NCBI GenBank assembly: GCA_050251575.1
Contig: JBFWMP010000033.1
Span: forward strand, 1 to 21,943
Source: X23 sp050251575
GTDB taxonomy: Bacteria > Bacillota > Clostridia > SK-Y3
Direction of reading: 5' to 3'
Length of the DNA: 21,943 nucleotides
Both the position numbers and the translations under genes were made by a program. The notes beneath the pieces are model-generated. The model saw nothing but the letters and a program-made list of their open reading frames with translations. It made no database searches and was not told the origin of the DNA. How positions within the stretch are numbered: the first letter of the stretch is position 1; each line of letters begins with the position of its first letter. Of the stretch, positions 1-7,005 are shown piece by piece.

Positions 1-79
1 ATTCTGAGCGCAGCGAAGAATCTTATCCTTTAAACAGCTCTAAAGATTCTTCATTTCACTCTGTTTCATTCAGAATGAC
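1..79. repeat. Dispersed palindromic repeat (TCATTCTGAGC family), copy 1, cut by window edge
   Basis: The left arm starts ATTCTGAGCGCAGCGAAGAA and the right arm ends TTCATTCAGAATGAC; the arms are imperfect inverted copies of each other. The same arm words occur at 6631-6696 and 16017-16084. This copy has a different centre and may be truncated by the window start. It lies just downstream of the hydE stop codon, so in transcripts it could fold and end or protect the message, but no T-run follows. It is seen in sequence; mobility is not shown. Confidence 0.7.
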
Positions 80-124
80 ATAAGCTTCAATCTTTTAGCA
101 TTTATCAATGCACATCGAGAATCC

Positions 125-1165
125 TTATTCAGGACGAAAATCACCCCTATCCACTACAATTTCATATCCAATTTTCTTCATGCGACTTTGCAGACAAGAA
201 CGGCATTCTGCTGCTTCCTCCCCGGTACAGATTTTGTTATCATAAAGCAAGTACTTTTTTCTTACTCCAACAGGAGAAAGATTTGGCATTACTACATTTG
301 CTCCTGCTAATATCCCCATTTCCCGTCCATCCGGATGAATTGTCCCAAGTGCCGTTGTTGATGGTATCAATGCATTAGGCAACATCAGACGCAATATCCC
401 AATCAAAATAAGTGTTAATTCTAACTTACCTGAAGGAAATTTTAAAAAAGGAGTGTCTTTGTGTGAAATAAATGGACCGATTCCAATCATCTGTGGTTCA
501 AGCTTCTTAATAAATAATAAATCATCAACAAGATTTTCAACAGTCTGATAAGGAGACCCCACCATAAAACCCGTACCCACTTGATACCCTATTTTTTTTA
601 AATCATCTAGACAACGCTGCCGGTTTTGAGCATTTAATCCCGGTGGATGGAGCTTCGAGTAATGCTCTGCATTTGCACTTTCGTGACGCAGAAGATAGCG
701 ATTTGCGCCTGCGTTATACAGGTTTAAATACTGCTCATAGGTCTTTTCACCGATAGAAAGCGTGATTGCACAATCTTGATAAGTATTTCTTATTTCAGAG
801 ACAATATCAATCATCTTCTCATCCGAAAACCATAAGTCCTCTCCTCCTTGCAGTACAAAGGTCCGAAAACCAAGTTCATATCCTTGCTTGCAGCATGATA
901 AAATTTCATCTTTTTCAAGTCGGTAACGCTCTGCATTTAAATTGCTTTTTCTAATTCCGCAATAATAGCAGTCATTCTTGCAAAAGTTTGAAAATTCGAT
1001 TAAGCCACGTATGAAGATTTTTTTACCAAAAAACTCATCTGCTATAACTCTGGAGGTTGCAAACAGGTACTCTATATCCTCTTTTTTTGAACAGTTCAAT
1101 AAAGTTATAAATTCCTCTTTATCTAAGACCTTTTCACTACGCAACTTGTCAATGAGACTTCGCAT
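125..1165 (-). CDS. hydE: [FeFe]-hydrogenase H-cluster maturase, radical SAM protein HydE
   Basis: This 346-residue protein is a cytosolic radical SAM enzyme of the HydE family, which with HydF and HydG assembles the diiron subcluster of [FeFe]-hydrogenase. The radical SAM cysteines are C62, C66 and C69 in FCKNDCYYCGIRKSN, followed by the GGED motif at 107-110. A second cysteine set, C313, C321 and C324 (CX7CX2C), matches the optional extra Fe-S site known in Thermotoga HydE. Length is normal for the family. The ATG is preceded by AAAGGA at suitable spacing and lies 14 bp after the upstream TM1266-type gene, so the two form an operon. hydF and hydG are not in the window. Its client is presumably HydA at 7006-8745 and possibly the H-cluster protein at 13348-14661. 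The related radical SAM proteins BioB and PylB are less likely given the CX3CX2C context and the hydrogenase neighbours. Confidence 0.95.
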   Translation of the reverse strand: MRSLIDKLRSEKVLDKEEFITLLNCSKKEDIEYLFATSRVIADEFFGKKIFIRGLIEFSNFCKNDCYYCGIRKSNLNAERYRLEKDEILSCCKQGYELGFRTFVLQGGEDLWFSDEKMIDIVSEIRNTYQDCAITLSIGEKTYEQYLNLYNAGANRYLLRHESANAEHYSKLHPPGLNAQNRQRCLDDLKKIGYQVGTGFMVGSPYQTVENLVDDLLFIKKLEPQMIGIGPFISHKDTPFLKFPSGKLELTLILIGILRLMLPNALIPSTTALGTIHPDGREMGILAGANVVMPNLSPVGVRKKYLLYDNKICTGEEAAECRSCLQSRMKKIGYEIVVDRGDFRPE

Positions 1166-1179
1166 CCATCTGTTCCTTT

Positions 1180-1440
1180 CTATTTGTCTGCAGGCAGAAT
1201 TTTAGAATAAACCGTTTTGGTAGATACATTCGGAAGCATACCCAACTTTCCGGATAATGCACTAATGACATCATTCGGAGCATCCATTACTATGCTGATA
1301 ATTGAAATATTATGCTTTCGGTAAGGCAGCCCCATACGCCCAATAATATATTGGCCGTAATCATGCAAAATGTTATTCAGCTTTTCAACCGAATCAGGAC
1401 TTTCAATGATAATACCTACAACAGCAATTCTCGTTTCCAT
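1180..1440 (-). CDS. TM1266-type iron-only hydrogenase system regulator (small ACT-like protein)
   Basis: This 86-residue protein starts METRIAVVGIIIE and resembles the TM1266 family, small ferredoxin-fold/ACT-like proteins placed beside hydrogenase maturation genes and named putative regulators. No ligand or DNA target is established to my knowledge. The alternating strand-helix pattern (IAVVGIIIES, HNISIISIVMDAP) fits one ACT-like domain; there is no HTH, cysteine cluster or signal peptide. I place the start at the ATG at 1440 because GGAGG lies 8 nt upstream; the in-frame GTG at 1449 would overlap that site. It is the first gene of an operon with hydE, behind the promoter at 1656-1684 and a long leader with a terminator-like hairpin. 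Family assignment is likely; function is inferred from context. Confidence 0.85.
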   Translation of the reverse strand: METRIAVVGIIIESPDSVEKLNNILHDYGQYIIGRMGLPYRKHNISIISIVMDAPNDVISALSGKLGMLPNVSTKTVYSKILPADK

Positions 1441-1463
1441 AGAATTCACCTCCGCAAAATAAA

Positions 1464-1494
1464 ATTATCCCTGCACCAAAGGCACAAGGATAAT
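1464..1494 (-). promoter_or_regulatory. Terminator-like hairpin in the leader of the TM1266-type gene (candidate attenuator)
   Basis: On the minus strand, arms ATTATCCTTGTGCC and GGTGCAGGGATAAT pair over 14 positions (three G-U) around a TTT loop and are followed by TTTATTTTG, the form of an intrinsic terminator. It sits about 10 nt before the GGAGG site of the downstream gene and about 155 nt after the predicted transcription start. A terminator in this place suggests transcription attenuation, or at least structure control of the ribosome binding site. I do not recognise a known riboswitch core in the leader (1495-1649). Confidence 0.6.
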
Positions 1495-1641
1495 ATAATA
1501 AACAAAACCAACCCACTAATGTAAGTAAACTTTGAAATACTTATTATTATTCTCTTGCCTTCATAGTCGGGACAAACCCTCATAATCAGTACAATTACTT
1601 TGTTAAAAAAATGACACTTACTGTCAGAAAAGCCTTTCAGT

Positions 1642-1659
1642 TTGTTATTAATTTAACTA
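1642..1659. promoter_or_regulatory. Rex-like operator over the -10/+1 region of the TM1266-hydE promoter
   Basis: TTGTTAT-TAAT-TTAACTA agrees with the clostridial Rex consensus TTGTTAANNNNTTAACAA at 12 of 14 defined positions. It overlaps the -10 hexamer (1656-1661) and the predicted start near 1649, ideal for repression. A similar match lies at the hydC promoter. The AT-rich background makes chance matches possible, so binding is inference. A weaker 11 of 14 match lies downstream at 1600-1617. Confidence 0.5.
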
Positions 1660-1684
1660 TACTACAAATGAAATAGAATTGCAA
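1656..1684 (-). promoter_or_regulatory. Sigma-A-type promoter for the TM1266-hydE operon
   Basis: On the minus strand a -35 TTGCAA (1684-1679) and a -10 TATAGT (1661-1656) are separated by exactly 17 nt. Start of transcription is expected near 1649, giving a leader of about 210 nt before the ATG at 1440. The malate operon terminator lies just upstream, so this is a free-standing operon. Confidence 0.65.
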
Positions 1685-1719
1685 GTAAATATTCCTTAAT
1701 TTTCCCAAAATAAATAAAA

Positions 1720-1745
1720 GCACCGGATACAAATGTATCCGATGC
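1720..1745 (-). terminator. Intrinsic terminator of the malate operon
   Basis: On the minus strand GCATCGGATAC and GTATCCGGTGC form an 11-bp stem with one G-U pair and an ATTT loop, followed by TTTTATTTATTTT. It lies about 48 bp after the stop codon of the 2-hydroxycarboxylate transporter. Stem and T-run are both visible. Confidence 0.85.
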
Positions 1746-1792
1746 CCCAACATATCAATTAACTAATACAAAATTTTGATTAATTCTTTTAA

Positions 1793-3115
1793 CTACATAA
1801 ACAATCTTAATAAGAAGGTTGCAAGTATGAGAATAAATGCACCGCCAAGTCTTGAAGAAATCTGTGCGAAAGGCATTAACTTCATACGTTTTGCAGCCGA
1901 CAATACAGCTACGTCTCCAGTACCACCCATATTAGCCATACATAATCCTGCAGTAATTGCTGATTCTATCGGATAGAATCCAATTAATGCTCCTACAAGT
2001 CCTGAGCCGGCAATGGCTCCTACGATTGTACAGAAAACCAGCAATATATATTGTGGAGTAAGTGAAGAAATAATCTGCGGTAAATCCGTATATGCTACCC
2101 CAATACCTACTAACAAAGTAGGTGTTAAACCAACCATAATGAATCTGAACCACTGGAATGCACCTGTTTCATACTTTTTAGGTATGATGCCAAAAGCTTT
2201 ACATAAAGCCACACTGATAATCATCAATGCATAAGAGTGTATTGGAATGAACTTTGCTAATATCGCACCAAAGGCGAAAAATGTAGTCGCTACTAATAAA
2301 CCAATTCCCATTAATCCATACTCAGTTGGAACAGCAGCTTCTTCTTTTTGTTCTTCCAAGTCTTGTTTTGCAATATTTTCATCCCTTAATAAATTACCTT
2401 CTCCAGAGAAAGCCGGCTTAGCTTTTCCGAATTTATCCAATAGACCTGCAGCTACAATAGCCATTGCATTTCCTAATGCAACTGCCGGTATCATTACCGA
2501 TAGCATCTGCGTAACATCTTGATTTAAAGCCTCACCAAATATTTTTGATAACGGTACAGCTCCGGCTCCCATGCCGCCGCCCATGATAGGAATACCAATA
2601 TATAATATTGCTTCTTTAAATCCAAACCCTATCATTCCGCCAACAACCCCAACTAAAGCTAATGATGCTACAAGACCGCCCAGTATTGCAGGCAGGTATC
2701 TTACTGATGCTTTTATCAATAGCTTTCTATTCATTCCTAAAATACTGCCGCAAATAAGTGCTGCGATGTAAAAGTCTAAGAACCCTTCACCCTTCATAAA
2801 GTTTATCATGATATCTCCTGAAGCCTTCGGTAAGACACCATAGGTTAAAAGAGCAGCCGAACCGAATATAATTACGATAGGTCCTCCGCCTAAATAATCT
2901 TTTACGATAGGTGTCCGATCACCTATCTCATTAAATATGGCTCCGATAACTATCATAAGTGGAAATGCACCAATCATGCCTTTTGGAAGTACCTCCATGT
3001 AAGTCGCTATCAAAACGACAACCGTAAGAATTGTGAACATCGGCAAAGAAATACCCATAATCTTAAGACCCGGTTTTTCCTGCAATACATTATTTGTTGC
3101 TGTTGCAGTATTCAT
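1793..3115 (-). CDS. 2-hydroxycarboxylate (probably malate)/Na+ symporter, CCS/2-HCT family
   Basis: This 440-residue membrane protein of the 2-hydroxycarboxylate transporter family (CitS, CimH, MaeN, MleP) imports malate or citrate, usually with sodium. The two family signature loops are present: GGGMGAG at 179-185 followed by AVPLSKIF, and MGGTGD near 396-401 followed by VAVLSAAKRMKLMPFA. The SSRLGG motif carries R422, the conserved arginine region linked to carboxylate binding. About ten hydrophobic segments are visible, with a charged loop (roughly 240-262) between the two homologous halves. Start ATG has AGGAGG 7 nt upstream. It follows the malic enzyme gene by 87 bp in the same direction, pointing to malate rather than citrate as substrate. 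Family certain; substrate inferred. Confidence 0.92.
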   Translation of the reverse strand: MNTATATNNVLQEKPGLKIMGISLPMFTILTVVVLIATYMEVLPKGMIGAFPLMIVIGAIFNEIGDRTPIVKDYLGGGPIVIIFGSAALLTYGVLPKASGDIMINFMKGEGFLDFYIAALICGSILGMNRKLLIKASVRYLPAILGGLVASLALVGVVGGMIGFGFKEAILYIGIPIMGGGMGAGAVPLSKIFGEALNQDVTQMLSVMIPAVALGNAMAIVAAGLLDKFGKAKPAFSGEGNLLRDENIAKQDLEEQKEEAAVPTEYGLMGIGLLVATTFFAFGAILAKFIPIHSYALMIISVALCKAFGIIPKKYETGAFQWFRFIMVGLTPTLLVGIGVAYTDLPQIISSLTPQYILLVFCTIVGAIAGSGLVGALIGFYPIESAITAGLCMANMGGTGDVAVLSAAKRMKLMPFAQISSRLGGAFILILATFLLRLFM

Positions 3116-3146
3116 TTTCCTTCCTCCTTATGCATTATTTTTTTAT

Positions 3147-3194
3147 AATTCAAATGAAAAATATCTTATCTTTAAATATTTTTCATTTTGAATT
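3147..3194. repeat. AT-rich inverted repeat between malic enzyme and transporter genes
   Basis: AATTCAAATGAAAAATAT (3147-3164) is repeated in inverted form at 3176-3194 with a single inserted base; the loop is 11 nt. It fills the gap between the two genes of the malate operon. It may be a weak terminator or mRNA processing site that sets different levels for the two genes. The structure is visible; role is inferred. Confidence 0.6.
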
Positions 3195-3202
3195 CAACTT
3201 AA

Positions 3203-4372
3203 TTATTTGGCCACACCTGTTGCTCTAGCAGCTTTAGCAACTGCTTCTGCAACTTTTAGAGCTACCTTCTTATCTAACGCATTAGGGATAACGTAATCCT
3301 CACACAATTCATCAGCCTTGACCATTTCTGCTATTGCATAAGCCGCTGCAATCTTCATCTCGTCATTTATATCCGAAGCCCTTACATCTAATGCTCCTCT
3401 GAAAATTCCAGGAAATGCAAGTACATTATTTACCTGATTTGGAAAATCCGAACGCCCTGTTCCCACTATCCTCGCACCTGCCGCCTTAGCTGCTTCAGGA
3501 TATATTTCAGGATCAGGATTAGCCATAGCAAATATAATGGCATCTTTATTCATGGATTGTACCATTTCTTTCGTAACAACATTAGGCGCTGAAACACCAA
3601 TAAACATATCTGTTTCAATCATAACATCCTTCAGACTGCCTTTCTTTAATTCTCTATTGGTGATTTTAGCAATAATCTCTTTTTCTGAATTCAAACCGGC
3701 TCTGCCTTCATAAATTGCTCCTTTTGTATCGCATAATACAACAGTTTTCAATCCCATTTTCATCAGAAGCTTAGTAATTGCAATACCGGCAGACCCCGCA
3801 CCATTTACCACAACAGATAAATCTTCGAGCTTTTTACCTATTAATTTTAATGCATTAATCATTCCCGATAATACTACTACTGCGGTACCATGCTGATCAT
3901 CATGAAAAACGGGTATATTCAGTTCTTCCTTAAGTCTTCTTTCAATTTCAAAACAACGAGGTGCAGAAATATCTTCTAAGTTAATGCCACCAAAAGTAGG
4001 TTCCAAATACTTTACTGTCTTAATGATTTCTTCAGTATCTTTAGTAGCAAGACAAATAGGAAATGCATCTACATTCCCAAATTCCTTAAATAAAACCGCC
4101 TTACCTTCCATAACTGGCATACCAGCTTCCGGTCCAATATCTCCCAACCCCAGAACTGCTGTACCATCTGTTACTACTGCAACTAGATTTCCTTTAGACG
4201 TATAGGTATATACGTCTTCAATATTCTCATTGATTCTTCTGCACGGTTCTGCCACTCCCGGTGTATAAGCGGTACTTAAATCATCTCTAGTTTCTACCTT
4301 AACCTTTGATATAACCTCAATTTTTCCCTTTTTTTCTTTATGCATTATTAACGCTTGTTCCGAATAATTCAC
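3203..4372 (-). CDS. NAD(P)-dependent malic enzyme (oxaloacetate-decarboxylating)
   Basis: This enzyme converts malate to pyruvate and CO2 with reduction of NAD(P). The 389-residue length fits the short bacterial form without a phosphotransacetylase domain. Numbered from the GTG start, visible motifs are YTPGVAEPC (Tyr36), DGTAVLGLGDIGPEAG, MEGKAVLFKEFGNVDAFPI (Lys91), NLEDISAPRCFEIE (Asp134), the metal-binding FHDDQHGTAVV and the nucleotide-binding NGAGSAGIAI. I choose the GTG at 4372, 9 nt after AGGAAGG. The ATG at 4381 directly abuts that site, and family proteins usually begin MNYxExxLxxH, which matches here from the GTG. The 2-hydroxycarboxylate symporter follows, so the pair makes a malate uptake and decarboxylation operon. 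NAD versus NADP preference cannot be read safely. Confidence 0.94.
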   Translation of the reverse strand: MNYSEQALIMHKEKKGKIEVISKVKVETRDDLSTAYTPGVAEPCRRINENIEDVYTYTSKGNLVAVVTDGTAVLGLGDIGPEAGMPVMEGKAVLFKEFGNVDAFPICLATKDTEEIIKTVKYLEPTFGGINLEDISAPRCFEIERRLKEELNIPVFHDDQHGTAVVVLSGMINALKLIGKKLEDLSVVVNGAGSAGIAITKLLMKMGLKTVVLCDTKGAIYEGRAGLNSEKEIIAKITNRELKKGSLKDVMIETDMFIGVSAPNVVTKEMVQSMNKDAIIFAMANPDPEIYPEAAKAAGARIVGTGRSDFPNQVNNVLAFPGIFRGALDVRASDINDEMKIAAAYAIAEMVKADELCEDYVIPNALDKKVALKVAEAVAKAARATGVAK

Positions 4373-4590
4373 GTATATCATCCTTCCTCTCAGTCGTTAT
4401 GTTCAAATTATAATTCATCATAATAAAACAAAATACATTTAAAAATTATCCTATATATTAAAAAAATTAAAAATATTTTTGATATATTTTTATCAATTAT
4501 ACATAATTTTAGCTTTTATTTATTATCATTTTTGTGTAAATTCAACAACTATTTATAATGTGATTCCATCTTATTAATCCATATAAAAAA
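4373..4590 (-). other. AT-rich gap upstream of malic enzyme; promoter expected, none clear
   Basis: This stretch carries no ORF worth calling. On the minus strand TATAAT hexamers occur at 4501-4496 and 4412-4407, but neither has a convincing -35 at 16-18 nt, so I do not choose between them. The region lies between the transketolase terminator and the malic enzyme start, so a promoter must be here if the terminator is effective. I saw no acceptable Rex site. Confidence 0.35.
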
Positions 4591-4628
4591 ACTCCTTGAT
4601 GGTGTATGTACATACACCATCAAGGAGT
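4591..4628 (-). terminator. Perfect palindromic terminator of the transketolase operon
   Basis: ACTCCTTGATGGTGTATGT (4591-4609) is followed immediately by its exact reverse complement (4610-4628), with an A-run before and a T-run after. It would work in both directions. It lies 15 bp past the stop codon of the C-terminal transketolase subunit. Confidence 0.92.
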
Positions 4629-4643
4629 TTTTATTTGCTAAAT

Positions 4644-5588
4644 CTAATTATTTTTTCTCTTAAGTACCTTTTCTACTTTATTTATAATATTTTCTGCACT
4701 TAGACCATATTTTTTAAGAAGCTGCTCATAATCACCGGATTCGGCAAATACATCCTCTACCCCGACAACCTCTATTGGAACAGGATATGCGCCGCTCAAT
4801 ACTTCTGCAACTGCACTTCCTAATCCACCATAGATATTATGCTCTTCGGCAGTAACGATTGCACCTGTCTCCTGAGCACATTTAATAAGCATTTCCTTAT
4901 CGATAGGCTTAATTGTATGAATATTAACAACTCTAGCTTTAATTCCTTTAGCTTTTAGCTGTTCAGCGGCTTCCAAAGACTTTGTAACCATATATCCTGT
5001 TGCTACTATTGTTACATCATTGCCTTCTGCCAATTGAACCCCTTTACCGATTTGGAAGTCGTAACTTGAATCAAATATGATAGGCACTTCTGCTCTGCTC
5101 AATCTTAAATATACAGGCCCATTAAAAGCTGCTACGGCTCTTGTCGCCTTTTCGGTTTCAACCGCATCCGCAACTGAAATAACCGTCATATTAGGGAGGG
5201 CTCTCATAAATGCAATATCTGTTATTGCGTGATGACTTGCACCATCATAAGAATCAGAAAATCCTGCATAAGTTCCTGCCAGCTTAACATTTAAACTTGT
5301 ATAGGATATTAAGCTTCTTACAGGGTCTGCCGCTCTTAATATCATAAAGGCAGCAAAAGTATTAATAAAAGGTATTTTTCCTATAGTAGCAAAACCAGCT
5401 GCCATCGCTGCCATATTTGCTTCAGCAATGCCAACATTAAAAAATCTTTCCGGAAACTCCTTGCCAAATAATATACTTTTTGTTGAACTGGCTACGTCTG
5501 CATCCAGTACAACGATATCTTTGTTTTCTCTGCCTAGCTGTAATAATACCTCACCGTAAGCATCTCTGATTGCTTTCTTATTAGACAT
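4644..5588 (-). CDS. Transketolase, C-terminal subunit (pyrimidine-binding and C-terminal domains)
   Basis: This 314-residue protein is the second half of a split transketolase, which moves two-carbon ketol units between sugar phosphates in the cytosol using thiamine diphosphate. The pyrimidine-binding domain is at the N-terminus, with the cofactor-activating glutamate (about Glu56) in NVGIAEANMA. The C-terminal domain carries TAEEHNIYGGLGSAVAE. The start is the ATG at 5588, with AGGAGG 8 nt before it; an in-frame GTG at 5597 overlaps that site and is unlikely. It overlaps the N-terminal subunit gene by 8 bp, so translation is probably coupled. Specialised split transketolases for unusual pentulose phosphates (apulose type) are an alternative; no sugar-specific neighbours are visible here. 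Confidence 0.93.
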   Translation of the reverse strand: MSNKKAIRDAYGEVLLQLGRENKDIVVLDADVASSTKSILFGKEFPERFFNVGIAEANMAAMAAGFATIGKIPFINTFAAFMILRAADPVRSLISYTSLNVKLAGTYAGFSDSYDGASHHAITDIAFMRALPNMTVISVADAVETEKATRAVAAFNGPVYLRLSRAEVPIIFDSSYDFQIGKGVQLAEGNDVTIVATGYMVTKSLEAAEQLKAKGIKARVVNIHTIKPIDKEMLIKCAQETGAIVTAEEHNIYGGLGSAVAEVLSGAYPVPIEVVGVEDVFAESGDYEQLLKKYGLSAENIINKVEKVLKRKNN

Positions 5589-6420
5589 TGATAGCACCTC
5601 CTAATTCCGCCATTGCTTTTTTAAAGTCTTCCACACCAATTGGTTTTCCATGCCATGCATTCTGACCTTCCATAAATGAAATCCCTTTGCCCTTGACAGT
5701 CTTTGCAATAATAATGGTTGGCATCCCTTTTACAGTTTTTGCTTCGTCGATTGCGTCAGATATTTCTTCCACACTATGGCCATCAATATGAATTACATTC
5801 CAGCCGAAAGACTTCCACTTTGCTCCCAAATCTCCCATTGGCATTATTTCTTCTGTTGTCCCATCAAGCTGAACACCGTTATTATCAAGAATGGCAATAA
5901 GATTATCAGCCTTAAACTTGGCAGCTGACATCGCTGCTTCCCAAATAATACCTTCTTGAATTTCTCCATCACCTAATAATACATATGTATAAAAGCTCCT
6001 GTTATCTAACTTTGCTCCCAAAGCCATTCCTAATCCTGCCGGCAAACCTAGTCCTAGAGGTCCGGTTGAAAGTTCAACCCCCGGTGTCTTCTTTGCACAA
6101 GGATGCCCTTGCAGATTACTATTGATTTGTCTTAATGTTTTCAGTTCCTCTTTAGGAAAAAAACCTTTTTCTGCCAATGCAAAGTATAACATTGGTGCTG
6201 CATGTCCCTTTGCAAGTATAAAGCGGTCCCTATCCTTGCATTTGATGTTTTTGGCGTCCACATTCATTTTTTCAAAGTAAAGGGTTGTAATAATCTCTGT
6301 GGCTGATAAAGACCCTCCAGGATGCCCTGTTTGAATCTTATGCAGCTGTTCTATTACTTCTACTCTGAACTGCTTACATAATTGTTCAAGATACTTCTTT
6401 TTCTCTGTACTTAAGCTCAT
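5581..6420 (-). CDS. Transketolase, N-terminal subunit (thiamine diphosphate-binding)
   Basis: This 279-residue protein is the PP (diphosphate-binding) half of a split transketolase and should work as a heterotetramer with the following gene product. Visible are IQTGHPGGSLSATEI with His33, KGHAAP with His73, STGPLGLGLPAG, and the thiamine diphosphate signature GDGEIQEGIIWEA beginning at 150 and ending in LDNNG at 179-182. Length is typical of split forms. The ATG is preceded by GGGAGGAG. A promoter and operator-like repeat lie directly upstream and a strong terminator follows the partner gene, so the pair is a self-contained operon. A DXS synthase is excluded by the split layout and motif context. 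Confidence 0.94.
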   Translation of the reverse strand: MSLSTEKKKYLEQLCKQFRVEVIEQLHKIQTGHPGGSLSATEIITTLYFEKMNVDAKNIKCKDRDRFILAKGHAAPMLYFALAEKGFFPKEELKTLRQINSNLQGHPCAKKTPGVELSTGPLGLGLPAGLGMALGAKLDNRSFYTYVLLGDGEIQEGIIWEAAMSAAKFKADNLIAILDNNGVQLDGTTEEIMPMGDLGAKWKSFGWNVIHIDGHSVEEISDAIDEAKTVKGMPTIIIAKTVKGKGISFMEGQNAWHGKPIGVEDFKKAMAELGGAINV

Positions 6421-6440
6421 ATGTTCTCCTCCCTCATTAT

Positions 6441-6469
6441 AACATTACAATAAACGAAATTGTAATGTT
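6441..6469. promoter_or_regulatory. Operator-like perfect inverted repeat upstream of the transketolase operon
   Basis: AACATTACAAT (6441-6451) and ATTGTAATGTT (6459-6469) are exact inverted copies separated by 7 nt. The repeat lies just downstream of the predicted promoter at 6482-6510 and about 20 bp before the start codon. It fits a repressor operator in the initially transcribed region. A TATAAT at 6441-6436 overlaps its edge. The regulator is unknown. Confidence 0.6.
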
Positions 6470-6481
6470 TGTATTGCATTT

Positions 6482-6510
6482 ATTATATGCTATATTTATT
6501 ATATTTGCAA
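6482..6510 (-). promoter_or_regulatory. Sigma-A-type promoter of the transketolase operon
   Basis: Minus-strand TTGCAA (6510-6505) and TATAAT (6487-6482) are separated by exactly 17 nt. Transcription would begin near 6475 and run straight into the inverted repeat at 6441-6469. Confidence 0.7.
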
Positions 6511-6593
6511 AAATCATGCCATTTTTGAAATAATTTTATTTGCTCTATCTTAAATAAGTATTGATATTGAATATATCTTTAAAATGTACTGCA

Positions 6594-6696
6594 ATTAGTA
6601 CGCAATAGTAGAATATTGCGACATTATCTATCATTCTGAGCGCAGTGAAGAATCTTGAATTTGATGCATAAGATCCTTCATTATGTTCAGGATGAC
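6594..6696 (+). repeat. 103-bp dispersed repeat (TCATTCTGAGC family), copy 2
   Basis: This stretch aligns without gaps over 103 nt to the reverse complement of 16017-16119, with 87 identical positions by my count, most differences being transitions. It has an asymmetric left arm (containing TAGTAGAATATTG) followed by an imperfect palindrome, TCATTCTGAGC to TTCAGGATGA. It lies in the gene-free stretch between transketolase and hydA. Its spread mechanism is not visible. Confidence 0.8.
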
Positions 6697-6732
6697 GCTT
6701 ACACCATACATCCTATGATAACCGAAAAACAG

Positions 6733-6982
6733 TGTAGGGGCGACCAATGGTCGCCCACAAGGTAATTATATAATGAACCAATGAATTTACGGACGAGCAA
6801 AGCTCGTCCCTACACATGTAATACGAAGATTGCCCATATGTAGGGCCGTATGGATATACGGCCGGAAATTTGTAATACAGCACGGCGGACGTATGGTCAT
6901 ACGTCCCTACAATAACATAGAAATCGGCAATCAGTTTCTCAACATTCTATAATGGTAGGGGCGACCAGTGGTCGCCCCTACC
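6733..6982. repeat. Array of five GTAGGG-type palindromes in alternating orientation (BIME-like)
   Basis: Five short palindromes lie at about 6733-6758, 6791-6814, 6840-6863, 6886-6911 and 6954-6982. Units 1 and 3 begin GTAGGG, units 2 and 4 end CCCTAC, and unit 5 has both and is a perfect palindrome with 14-bp arms and one central base. The core words differ (ACCAATGGT, GAGCAAAGCTC, GTATGGATATAC, GTATGGTCATAC, ACCAGTGGT), yet each core stays self-complementary. The last unit lies 24 bp after the hydA stop and could stabilise or end that mRNA, though no T-run follows. Two more units occur at 13266-13347. No transposase of the REP-associated type is in the window. Confidence 0.8.
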
Positions 6983-7005
6983 AAAAATTGTGGAATACTT
7001 ATTAA

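Noticed and set aside
4373..4590. Rex operator upstream of malic enzyme (TTGTGTAAATTCAACAA)
   Set aside because: The half sites are 3 nt apart rather than 4 and the match is poor when spaced correctly.
5589..5597. GTG start at 5597 for the C-terminal transketolase subunit
   Set aside because: The AGGAGG site lies directly against this codon; it is correctly spaced for the ATG at 5588.
6733..6982. CRISPR array
   Set aside because: The units are self-palindromic, alternate in orientation, have unequal spacing and changing cores; there are no cas genes.
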